This document shows, in pieces, positions 5,461 to 11,841 of a stretch of DNA of 11,841 nt. The notes under the pieces are model-generated. The model was given only the letters and a program-made list of their open reading frames with translations, was not told the DNA's origin and searched no databases. The stretch is taken from contig WJJR01000249.1 of assembly GCA_014729565.1 (NCBI GenBank), positions 1 to 11,841 of the forward strand. Reading direction: 5' to 3'. Numbering within the stretch: position 1 is the first letter of the stretch; each line of letters begins with the position of its first letter. Source of the DNA: Candidatus Zixiibacteriota bacterium (GTDB taxonomy: Bacteria > Zixibacteria > MSB-5A5 > WJJR01). Made by a program: the position numbers and the translations under genes.

Positions 5461-8400
5461 CTACGCCGCCCCGCAACACTTCTTGTACTTCTTGCCCGAT
5501 CCGCACGGACAGGGATCGTTGCGTCCGACTTTGGTGGTGGCGCGTTTGGATGGCTGTTTCTTGCCGGCAGTACGCGACTCTTCGGGATTGCCTTCGTATC
5601 CCATCGCCGTCGCTTCTTCGTGAATTTCTCTGGTCGGCGTTTGCTGCGTTTGTTGCTCCGGGGGCGGTTGTGCAACTTGCAGACGGAAAATCATCTCCAC
5701 CGCTTCGCGATCGATTGTCTGGACCAGGTCCATGAACATCGCATACGCTTCTTTCTTGTACTCGATCAACGGATCCCGCTGACCGTAGGCACGCAGCCCA
5801 ATGCCCGTCTTGAGCTGATCCATTTCGTAGAGATGTTCTTTCCACCGTTCGTCAAGCACACGCAGAATCGCAAAGCGTTCGAGCTGACGCATCACCGGCG
5901 GTGTCACCGCCTGCTCTTTGTTTTCGTAAACCGTCATCGCCTGGGCTTTGACATGTTCGATCAATCCGGCGTGATTCAGTTCCTTCACCTCCGGCTGTTC
6001 GAAATCGATGTCGACGAAGACCGTCTTCATCAGTTCGAGACGCAGCGATCCGGTGTCCCAGTACTCCGGCGCCGACGGATCGGCGCAGTGCTTGTGCACC
6101 AGATCCTCGCACACGTTCATGATCAATTCGACCGCCTCCTCGTGCATGTCCTCCTGTTCGAGCGACTGCGCCCGGCGGTTGTAGATCACCTCACGCTGCT
6201 GGTTCATCACGTCGTCGTATTCGAGCAAATGCTTTCGCACACTGAAGTTCTGCGACTCGACGCGCTTCTGCGCGCGTTCGATCGCCTTCGTCACCATACT
6301 GTGCTCGATGACTTCGCCTTCCTCGACACCGAGACGATCCATAATTCCGGCGATACGTTCGGAACCGAACAGCCGCATGAGATCGTCTTCGAGCGACATG
6401 TAGAACCGCGACGATCCCGGATCGCCCTGACGTCCGGACCGTCCGCGCAACTGGCGGTCGATGCGGCGCGCTTCGTGACGTTCCGTGGCGATGATGTGCA
6501 ACCCGCACGGGACCGCATCATGGCATTGCAATTCGTCAAGCAGCGGGCAAACCTCTTCGGTTTCATCCGGCTTGATGATCAACGCGCAACTCGGATGCTT
6601 GACCACACTCTCGGCGAGTTTGATGTCCGTGCCGCGTCCGGCCATGTTGGTTGCGATGGTGACGTGACCCGGTTCACCGGCGCTGCGAACAATCTCAGCT
6701 TCCTGCTGATGGTATTTCGCATTGAGCACCGAATGAGGAATTCCCGCACGTTTCAACATGCGCGCCAGCGTCTCGGAGACTTCCACCGAGACGGTGCCGA
6801 CGAGCACCGGCCGTCCGGCGTTATGCTGTTCGGTGATCTCCTCGACAATCGCATTGTATTTTTCGCGACGGGTGCGGAAAATAACATCTTCGTAGTCGAT
6901 GCGACGCACCGGTTCATTCGTCGGAATCGCGGTCACGTCGAGCTTGTAGATATCAAAAAACTCACCCGCTTCGGTGACGGCGGTACCGGTCATACCGGCG
7001 AGTTTTGTGTACAGACGGAAGTAGTTCTGCAAGGTGATCGATGCCAGTGTCTGCGTTTCGGCTTCGATCTTGACCTTCTCTTTGGCTTCAATCGCCTGAT
7101 GCAGGCCATCGGAGTAGCGCCGCCCCGGCATCATGCGCCCGGTGAATTCATCGACAATAACAACCTTACCGTCCTGTACAACATACTCATTGTCTTTCTC
7201 AAACAATGAGTACGCCTTCAGCAATTGCGAGACGATGTGAACCTTTTCAGACCGCTCGCCATGTGTGCGGTACAGATCGTTCTTTGCTTTGGCCTTTTCG
7301 GTCTCATCGAGGTCTTCACGTTCATCGATCTCCGCGACACCCTCGCCGATATCGGGCAACTCGAATAACGCCTGCTCTTCCGGCTTCAGGAAATTGATGC
7401 CATTGTCCGTGAGATCGATCGTATTGTCGCGCTCGTCGATCGTGAACAACAGCAGCTCGGCGATTTCGGGGATGCGTTTATCGCGCGTGAAGTCTGCTTC
7501 CACCCGCTGCAGCACACGCTTGACTCCGCCCTCTTTCAGGTACTTCATCAAGCGCTTGTTTTTGGGTGCACCTTTGCGCGCGGCGAGCAGTTTAATACCG
7601 CCTTCGTAAGTTTCGTCTTCATCTTCCGATTCGAACAGTTTGATCCCGTCGCTGACCAGGTCACTGACAATCTCGGTCTGTTTACGCATCAGCCGTTCGA
7701 CCATACCGCGCATTTCGGTGTAACGCGACATGTCGGTGCGCCCCGTCGGACCGGCGATAATCAGCGGCGTCCGCGCCTCGTCGATCAAGACCGAGTCGAC
7801 CTCGTCGATAATCGCGTAATGGAACGGACGGTGCACGCGGTCTTCCTTGCGCACGGCCATGTTGTCACGCAGGTAATCGAAACCGAATTCGTTGTTGGTG
7901 CCGTAGGTGATGTCGCAATTGTACTGGGCGCGACGTGACGGCGGATCCATGTCGTGCTGAATGCAGCCGACGGTCAGCCCCAGCCAGCGGTAGACCAGCC
8001 CCATCCATTCGGAGTCACGCCGTGCGAGGTAATCATTCACCGTGACGACATGCACACCCTTGCCTTCGAGCGCATTCAGATACACGGGCAGTGTCGCCAC
8101 CAGCGTCTTCCCTTCACCGGTCGCCATCTCGGCAATCTTGCCCTGATGCAGCACCATAGCGCCGATGAGCTGCACATCGAACGGGATCATATTCCACGTC
8201 ATCTGAAACCCGACAACGTCGAATGTACTCCCCATCAGGCGGCGGCAGGTGTCTTTCACCGTGGCGAAGGCCTCGGGCAGAATATCGTCGAGCGCTTCGC
8301 CCTCCTCGAGCCGGCGACGAAACTCATCGGTCTTCGCCTTCAGCTCATCATCGGAGAGCGACTGATACTCGTCGGCGTATTTGTTAACGGTCTCGACAAT

Positions 8401-8475
8401 CGGTTCAATCTTGCGAATGTCGCGGTCGTGTTTCGACCCAAAGACCTTTTCGAATGCTTTTTCGATGAATGTCAT
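5461..8475 (-). CDS. secA: Preprotein translocase ATPase SecA, long form
   Basis: Motor of the Sec pathway: it binds SecYEG at the inner membrane and uses ATP to push unfolded preproteins across. The 1004-aa protein has Walker A ATGEGKT at 118-124, VNDYLARRD, the DEAD-type IIDEVDSVLIDEART from residue 222, the preprotein-binding region, VDEFTGRMMPGRRYSDGLHQAIEAKE, LVGTVSVEVSE, TNMAGRGTDIKL, QLRGRSGRQGDPG, the helical scaffold, and a C-terminal SEC-C zinc motif (C989, C991, C1000, C1001) that typically contacts SecB or ribosomes. It is about 100 residues longer than E. coli SecA. The extra length comes from an insertion around residues 275-345 and a second one at about 622-658 with four cysteines (C630, C643, C651, C657). 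The ATG at 8475 gives the conserved N-terminus, but its Shine-Dalgarno sequence is weak (AGAGAATAGAG). It is the last gene of the dnaX-ybaB-recR run, 80 bp after recR. Confidence 0.98.
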   Translation of the reverse strand: MTFIEKAFEKVFGSKHDRDIRKIEPIVETVNKYADEYQSLSDDELKAKTDEFRRRLEEGEALDDILPEAFATVKDTCRRLMGSTFDVVGFQMTWNMIPFDVQLIGAMVLHQGKIAEMATGEGKTLVATLPVYLNALEGKGVHVVTVNDYLARRDSEWMGLVYRWLGLTVGCIQHDMDPPSRRAQYNCDITYGTNNEFGFDYLRDNMAVRKEDRVHRPFHYAIIDEVDSVLIDEARTPLIIAGPTGRTDMSRYTEMRGMVERLMRKQTEIVSDLVSDGIKLFESEDEDETYEGGIKLLAARKGAPKNKRLMKYLKEGGVKRVLQRVEADFTRDKRIPEIAELLLFTIDERDNTIDLTDNGINFLKPEEQALFELPDIGEGVAEIDEREDLDETEKAKAKNDLYRTHGERSEKVHIVSQLLKAYSLFEKDNEYVVQDGKVVIVDEFTGRMMPGRRYSDGLHQAIEAKEKVKIEAETQTLASITLQNYFRLYTKLAGMTGTAVTEAGEFFDIYKLDVTAIPTNEPVRRIDYEDVIFRTRREKYNAIVEEITEQHNAGRPVLVGTVSVEVSETLARMLKRAGIPHSVLNAKYHQQEAEIVRSAGEPGHVTIATNMAGRGTDIKLAESVVKHPSCALIIKPDETEEVCPLLDELQCHDAVPCGLHIIATERHEARRIDRQLRGRSGRQGDPGSSRFYMSLEDDLMRLFGSERIAGIMDRLGVEEGEVIEHSMVTKAIERAQKRVESQNFSVRKHLLEYDDVMNQQREVIYNRRAQSLEQEDMHEEAVELIMNVCEDLVHKHCADPSAPEYWDTGSLRLELMKTVFVDIDFEQPEVKELNHAGLIEHVKAQAMTVYENKEQAVTPPVMRQLERFAILRVLDERWKEHLYEMDQLKTGIGLRAYGQRDPLIEYKKEAYAMFMDLVQTIDREAVEMIFRLQVAQPPPEQQTQQTPTREIHEEATAMGYEGNPEESRTAGKKQPSKRATTKVGRNDPCPCGSGKKYKKCCGAA

Positions 8476-8530
8476 ATGGCTCTATTCTCTGGTTTCCACT
8501 TCGTATGGTCAGCGGCGAGTCGAATCCCTG

Positions 8531-8547
8531 GTAGCGGCCGGCGCTAC
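8531..8547. repeat. Short palindrome in the secA-recR gap
   Basis: GTAGCG (8531-8536) and CGCTAC (8542-8547) form a 6-bp stem with a 5-nt GC loop, nine bases past the recR stop. There is no T-run, so it is a poor intrinsic terminator. The GTAGCG/CGCTAC core recalls the arms of the palindrome at 5216-5396, and it may be a decayed REP unit. Confidence 0.4.
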
Positions 8548-8555
8548 GAATAGCG

Positions 8556-9155
8556 CTAAATCTCCGTCCGCCCCTCCAACGCCCTTAGCACTGTGTTGGC
8601 ATCGGCATATTCGACGTCGCCCCCCATCGGCAGCCCTCGCGCAATGCGCGAGACCGATACGCCCAATGGACGCAGAATCTTGGCCAAATAGACGGCCGTC
8701 GTCTCACCCTCGGCGGTCGGATTGGTCGCGATGATCACCTCGTTGATCCCGTCATCCTTCACGCGCTTGACCAATTCTCCGATCTTCAACTCATCGGGTC
8801 CGATACCGTCGAGCGGCGAAAACACGCCACCCAAAACATGATACACCCCGCGATATGTTCCTGCTCGTTCAAACGCTAGAACATCATGAGGTTCCTCGAC
8901 CACGCAGACCAGCGACGTATCGCGATCAGTCGAGCGGCAGATCGGGCACGGGTCATCGTCGGTCACATTGAAACAGACCGAGCAAAACCGAATCTTCTCT
9001 TTGACGGCGATAATCGCATCGGCCAGCGACCGCGCCGAGTCCACCGGCGCCTGAAGCACATGATACGCCAGACGGTACGCCGTCTTTTTACCGATACCGG
9101 GCAGCTTGGCAAACTGCTCGATCAAGTGTTCGAGTGTAGCGGATGTGTTGGTCAT
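8556..9155 (-). CDS. recR: Recombination mediator RecR
   Basis: Cytoplasmic recombination mediator: with RecO (and RecF) it loads RecA onto SSB-coated single-stranded DNA at gaps. At 199 aa it has the family's usual length. Seen in order: the helix-hairpin-helix LPGIGKKTAYRLAYH (residues 18-32), a four-cysteine zinc finger (C58, C61, C70, C73 in CSVC...CPIC), and a Toprim domain from about residue 80 with VCVVEE, the GGVFSPLDGIGPDEL block and IIATNPTAEGETTA. The end, RIARGLPMGGDVEYADANTVLRALEGR, is also diagnostic. The ATG at 9155 has no strong Shine-Dalgarno sequence. The 155-bp gap to ybaB is unusually wide for this operon and holds a repeat. The partner recF and recO genes are not in the window. 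Confidence 0.98.
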   Translation of the reverse strand: MTNTSATLEHLIEQFAKLPGIGKKTAYRLAYHVLQAPVDSARSLADAIIAVKEKIRFCSVCFNVTDDDPCPICRSTDRDTSLVCVVEEPHDVLAFERAGTYRGVYHVLGGVFSPLDGIGPDELKIGELVKRVKDDGINEVIIATNPTAEGETTAVYLAKILRPLGVSVSRIARGLPMGGDVEYADANTVLRALEGRTEI

Positions 9156-9186
9156 GTCAGTGGTTTGTGAGGCCGCTCGCTCAATT

Positions 9187-9239
9187 CGCCCCTCACCCCG
9201 GCCCTCTCCCCTTCCGGTTTTATGGATGGGGTGAGGAGG
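9187..9239. repeat. Intergenic CCCCTCACCCC... repeat between recR and ybaB
   Basis: The segment contains CCCCTCACCCCGGCCCTCTC (from 9189), with CCTCACCCC (9191-9199) facing its complement GGGGTGAGG (9228-9236), so a 9-bp stem with a loop of about 28 nt can form. This CTCACCCC...CCCTCTCCCC motif is a widespread extragenic repeat in unrelated bacteria; when mistakenly translated it yields the familiar PHPGPLP string. It sits inside the operon and may affect the mRNA between ybaB and recR. Confidence 0.6.
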
Positions 9240-9310
9240 AAAAGCGTGTCACAGCTTCACCTTCATCTCAAGTCCCTTTGCTTACTCAACTACTCCCCTG
9301 CTCACCCGCT

Positions 9311-9625
9311 CTACAGCCCCATGCCGGGCAGTGGCATTCCACCGGTGATCTTCGACAGGCTCTCGGTCTGCAGCTCGGTCGCTTTTTCGACTGCCTGGTT
9401 CACTGCCGAGACGACCAGCTCCTCGAGCATCTCGGTTTCCTCGGCGTTGACCACTTCCGGGTCGATTTTGATTTCGAGCAGGTCACGGCGACCGTTCACG
9501 ATGGCGCGCACCATTCCGCCGCCCGCGGAGCCTTCAACCGTCTCGTTTTCGAGTTCGGCCTGAACCTTCTCCATCTCGGCTTGCATTTTCTGCACTTGTT
9601 TCATCAACTGATTCATGTTGGCCAT
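9311..9625 (-). CDS. ybaB: YbaB/EbfC family nucleoid-associated protein
   Basis: Small DNA-binding protein of 104 aa, the usual family length. The N-terminal helix MNQLMKQVQKMQAEMEKVQ and the following EGSAGGGMVRAIVNGRRDLLEIKIDPE stretch are the hallmarks. The C-terminal half is helical, with a Gly/Pro/Met-rich tail. Family members form dimers that grip DNA and act as nucleoid-associated factors; the exact role is unsettled, though the constant location between dnaX and recR suggests a link to DNA repair or replication. The ATG at 9625 follows GGAGG about six bases upstream. It starts 18 bp after the dnaX stop, so the two are surely cotranscribed. Confidence 0.96.
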   Translation of the reverse strand: MANMNQLMKQVQKMQAEMEKVQAELENETVEGSAGGGMVRAIVNGRRDLLEIKIDPEVVNAEETEMLEELVVSAVNQAVEKATELQTESLSKITGGMPLPGMGL

Positions 9626-9643
9626 GGTGTCCTCCGGACTCGT

Positions 9644-11404
9644 CTATTCGATAATCTCACCGTCGAAACGGCGGATAATTTCCTGCAGATTGTGATCGCC
9701 GGCGATGGCGTCGTCGTGGTCCGTCGTCTGCGGTTTCGCTTTCGGCTTGTGTTCACGTGCCTTTGGCGACGGTTCTCCCTGCTTGACATGAATAGTAACC
9801 CGCACCCCTTCGCCCAACGCGCGCGCGATTTCCGCATGAATGAGATCACGAACCGGCTTGGTGCCAAGCTGTTTCTGATGAAACGGCGAACCGTGATAGA
9901 CATTCAAATCGAGCATGCCCTCACCGGTGCGTACGAGTTCGGCCTGCCCCAGGATGGCCCGCAGCGTTGGACGCGACTCACAAATCGATTCCAGAATGGG
10001 CTCGAAGTCGATGTCCGGACCGGTTTGCTTTGGCCGTGACGGTTTCTCATCGGCGTCGTCCGATGGTGGCGCCTCCATTGTCGCCACCGCACTGGCTTCA
10101 GCCCGTGGACGATCCTGATATCCGCTATGGCGCGGACCGGTGGACGGTGAACTGGATGGACGTACCGCCGGCGCCGGTGCACGCATCGCCGGCGATGAAG
10201 CTGTTGGACGCGACGTTGCCGTTGGCGACGTCGTATTGTTCGACGATCCGAATAGCGACGGTTCGCCGCCGGCGGAGTTATCCAGCCGGTCGACGAGGGT
10301 GCGAATATCAATCGAGCGATCCATCTTGCTCGCCCGCATTACATACAGTTCCACTTCGAGTCGCGGATGCGGGGCTTTGCGCAGACGGTTCACCATTTCG
10401 ACTGTCATCGTCACCAAACGCAGCAGATCGTTTTCTTCGAACGCACCAGCCGACTCCCGGTAACGTGTCACAATGTCCTGATTGAGCGATTCATCGGCAA
10501 ACCGATCTCCCAGGGCGCGGGCAAACAACAGACGCTTAATGTGCTCGGCCAACTGACGAACATACTGCGTCAGGTCACGTCCCAACCGCGCGACGCGTCC
10601 GACCACGGCCAGTGCGGCTTCGGCATCATGCGCCGCAAACGCATCGGTCGTTTCAAACAGAATCTCGGTATTGACCAGTCCCAATGCTTCGTGCACCAGC
10701 TCGGCGGTAATCTGCCCGCCGGTGTACCCGGCCATCTGATCGAGAAGCGATTCGCCGTCACGCATCGAACCACCGGCTTCGGTTGCCAGAATCGTCAGCG
10801 CATCGTCGGTGATGTCGATCTCTTCCTTGTCAGCGATATTGCGCAGGGCTGCTTCGAGGGGAGCGTGGGAAATCAGACGGAAATCGAATCGCAGCGTGCG
10901 TGAGCGCACCGTCGGCGGGACTTCGTTCGGTTCGGTCGTCGCAAAGATGAAGACCACCGACGGTGGCGGTTCTTCGAGCGTTTTCAGCAGGGCATCGAAT
11001 GCCGAACGCGACAGACGGTGGACTTCGTCGATGATGTAGATTTTGTAGCGCGCCGACACCGGCACATACCCGGCACGTTCGCGCAGATCGCGGATATTGT
11101 CGACCCCGGTGTTTGAGGCGGCGTCGATTTCGAGGACATCGAGGCTGTTGCTGGTTTTGATCGCCCGGCAGTGCTCGCACTCGCCACAGGGAGTCGGTGT
11201 CGGCCCGTTAACGCAATTCAGCGCCTTGGCCAGAATCCGGGCCGTCGTCGTCTTACCGGTCCCGCGCGGACCGCAAAAAAGGTAGCCGTGATGAATCCGT
11301 CCGCTCGAAATCGCATTTTGCAGGGTTTGGGTGACCTGCGGCTGTTCGAGGATTTCGGCGAACGATTGCGGGCGCCACTTGAGTGCGAGGGCTTGGTAAT
11401 CCAT
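9644..11404 (-). CDS. dnaX: DNA polymerase III subunits tau/gamma (clamp loader) DnaX
   Basis: Clamp-loader ATPase subunit that loads the sliding clamp and, as tau, ties polymerase to helicase. The 586-aa protein has the N-terminal YQALALKWRPQSFAEI, Walker A GPRGTGKT (45-52), a zinc module (C64, C73, C76, C79), Walker B DEVH (126-129), the LLKTLEEPP motif and a sensor/arginine-finger motif reading SRT at 168-170 where SRC is usual. A Pro/Ser/Thr-rich linker (about 381-461) leads to a C-terminal tau-type domain (about 465-550). The ATG at 11404 follows GAGG by seven bases. I saw no A-rich slippery site on the coding strand at the end of domain III, so there is no evidence for an E. coli-type gamma frameshift. 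The gene begins 37 bp after the SRP RNA and probably shares its promoter. Confidence 0.97.
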   Translation of the reverse strand: MDYQALALKWRPQSFAEILEQPQVTQTLQNAISSGRIHHGYLFCGPRGTGKTTTARILAKALNCVNGPTPTPCGECEHCRAIKTSNSLDVLEIDAASNTGVDNIRDLRERAGYVPVSARYKIYIIDEVHRLSRSAFDALLKTLEEPPPSVVFIFATTEPNEVPPTVRSRTLRFDFRLISHAPLEAALRNIADKEEIDITDDALTILATEAGGSMRDGESLLDQMAGYTGGQITAELVHEALGLVNTEILFETTDAFAAHDAEAALAVVGRVARLGRDLTQYVRQLAEHIKRLLFARALGDRFADESLNQDIVTRYRESAGAFEENDLLRLVTMTVEMVNRLRKAPHPRLEVELYVMRASKMDRSIDIRTLVDRLDNSAGGEPSLFGSSNNTTSPTATSRPTASSPAMRAPAPAVRPSSSPSTGPRHSGYQDRPRAEASAVATMEAPPSDDADEKPSRPKQTGPDIDFEPILESICESRPTLRAILGQAELVRTGEGMLDLNVYHGSPFHQKQLGTKPVRDLIHAEIARALGEGVRVTIHVKQGEPSPKAREHKPKAKPQTTDHDDAIAGDHNLQEIIRRFDGEIIE

Positions 11405-11430
11405 CCATGGTCCTCAGAAGCCTAAGTCGT

Positions 11431-11441
11431 TCAAAAATTTA
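11431..11441 (-). terminator. T-rich tract after the SRP RNA
   Basis: Directly after the 3' strand of the closing SRP helix, the minus strand reads TAAATTTTTGA. A stable terminal helix plus this tract could give partial intrinsic termination, with the remainder reading through into dnaX 37 bp downstream. There is no separate local hairpin, so the call is tentative. Confidence 0.35.
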
Positions 11442-11716
11442 GGGTCCGTGCACCCGCCGTTGACCCCGATCGATCGGCCCGACCGAACAGCCAACTCCAA
11501 CCGGGCAACCCTACGGCACACGGAAGCGGTCGCCGACCGCTGCTACCTTCCGGTCCTGACGGGGTTAAGCGAGTTTCCGTTGCGTAAGACCCGGCCATCA
11601 ACATCGCTTATCCGGCCGGAAACCCACCAATCTGGCAGGCCGCGGGCGGTTTTCAGCCCCGGTATAGCGGGTTCCGGGTTACAGGGCACCGCTAACTCCC
11701 CACCTAGCACGAACCC
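11442..11716 (-). ncRNA. ffs: Signal recognition particle RNA, large form with Alu domain
   Basis: RNA scaffold of SRP, which with Ffh targets nascent membrane proteins to SecYEG. The minus strand of 11560-11541 reads GTCAGGACCGGAAGGTAGCA, the S-domain (helix 8) signature with its GGAA tetraloop at 11551-11548, closely matching E. coli 4.5S RNA. Further 5', the strand reads GGTGCCCTGTAACCCG, the Alu-domain signature with the UGUAA turn at 11683-11679, as in the B. subtilis scRNA. The predicted ends pair perfectly: 5' GGGTTCGTGC (11716-11707) with 3' GCACGGACCC (11451-11442), allowing one G-U. That gives about 275 nt, near the 271 nt of B. subtilis. A sequence TAAATTTTTGA follows the 3' end. 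Position just upstream of dnaX matches B. subtilis scr-dnaX. End positions are inferred from pairing. Confidence 0.95.
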
Positions 11717-11721
11717 ACACG

Positions 11722-11751
11722 AGTATACGCCTCATGATGGGGTGCTCTCAA
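11722..11751 (-). promoter_or_regulatory. Sigma70-type promoter of the SRP RNA
   Basis: On the minus strand TTGAGA (11751-11746) and TATACT (11727-11722) are 18 bp apart. TATACT is followed after five bases by the first G of the predicted RNA (11716). This is the best promoter in the window, as expected for an abundant stable RNA, and it probably also drives dnaX and the genes beyond. Confidence 0.75.
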
Positions 11752-11841
11752 GTCATTTTGGTGTATAGACAAAGCAAACGCCGACCTGAGACATAGGGGC
11801 GTAGCGGAGATCCCTGACACGAGCATAAGAGCTTGCGAAAT
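11752..11841. other. Right-edge region without a recognised gene
   Basis: I see no tRNA fold, no supported start codon and no recognisable protein in the last 90 bases. The segment CATAGGGGCGTAGCGG loosely resembles the units of the palindrome at 5216-5396 but lacks a matching arm in view. Confidence 0.4.

Noticed and set aside
5620..7209. Long plus-strand open frame (529 codons) opposite secA
   Set aside because: It lies entirely antisense to secA, has His/Arg/Phe-rich composition typical of the reverse of a high-GC coding frame, and shows no domain.
9143..10039. Plus-strand open frame of 298 codons
   Set aside because: It is antisense to ybaB and dnaX. Its early APHPGPLP string comes from translating the intergenic repeat at 9187-9239.
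11255..11285. Run of six A on the plus strand within dnaX as a possible frameshift site
   Set aside because: On the coding strand it is a T-run in the Walker A region, far from the domain III boundary where gamma-producing slippage occurs, and the frame continues intact.
11448..11768. Plus-strand open frame of 106 codons at the right end
   Set aside because: It covers the SRP RNA on the opposite strand; the RNA signatures and end pairing explain the sequence.

Overview
This is a roughly 57% G+C bacterial chromosome window made almost entirely of housekeeping genes, with eight protein genes and one structured RNA gene. The best clue to the host is a long SecA (1004 aa) with extra insertions, a full-size SRP RNA with an Alu domain, and REP-like palindromes of a kind common in uncultured environmental bacteria. 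Together these suggest a diderm lineage around the FCB/PVC groups, perhaps a candidate phylum such as Zixibacteria. That placement is inference and is weak. Nothing suggests a plasmid, phage or CRISPR locus.

Left block (about 1-3732, minus strand). Reading with transcription there is a GGDEF diguanylate cyclase, then nagZ, then anmK, which runs off the left edge just before its expected end. nagZ and anmK overlap in an ATGA and encode consecutive steps of peptidoglycan recycling: NagZ releases anhydroMurNAc and AnmK phosphorylates it. The GGDEF gene ends 78 bp before nagZ and may be cotranscribed.

Middle block (about 3694-5460). A plus-strand gene, divergent from the GGDEF gene, encodes an exported bactofilin-like beta-repeat protein with a membrane C-terminus. 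It converges on secA. The gap between them holds a 181-bp nested palindrome made of three symmetric hairpin pairs. This is the most striking non-coding structure in the window.

Right block (about 5461-11751, minus strand). In transcription order: a sigma70-type promoter, the SRP RNA gene (about 275 nt), dnaX, ybaB/ebfC, recR and secA. SRP RNA-dnaX-ybaB-recR is the arrangement known in Bacillus subtilis (scr-dnaX-yaaK-recR). Here secA follows recR, so the RNA of the cotranslational targeting route and the motor of the Sec route flank a replication/repair cluster. Small repeats lie in the recR-ybaB and secA-recR gaps.

I did not find a convincing new multi-gene system. The items most worth checking are the nested palindrome, the four-cysteine insertion in SecA, the Alu-type SRP RNA, and the exported bactofilin-like protein beside a c-di-GMP enzyme and murein-recycling genes.
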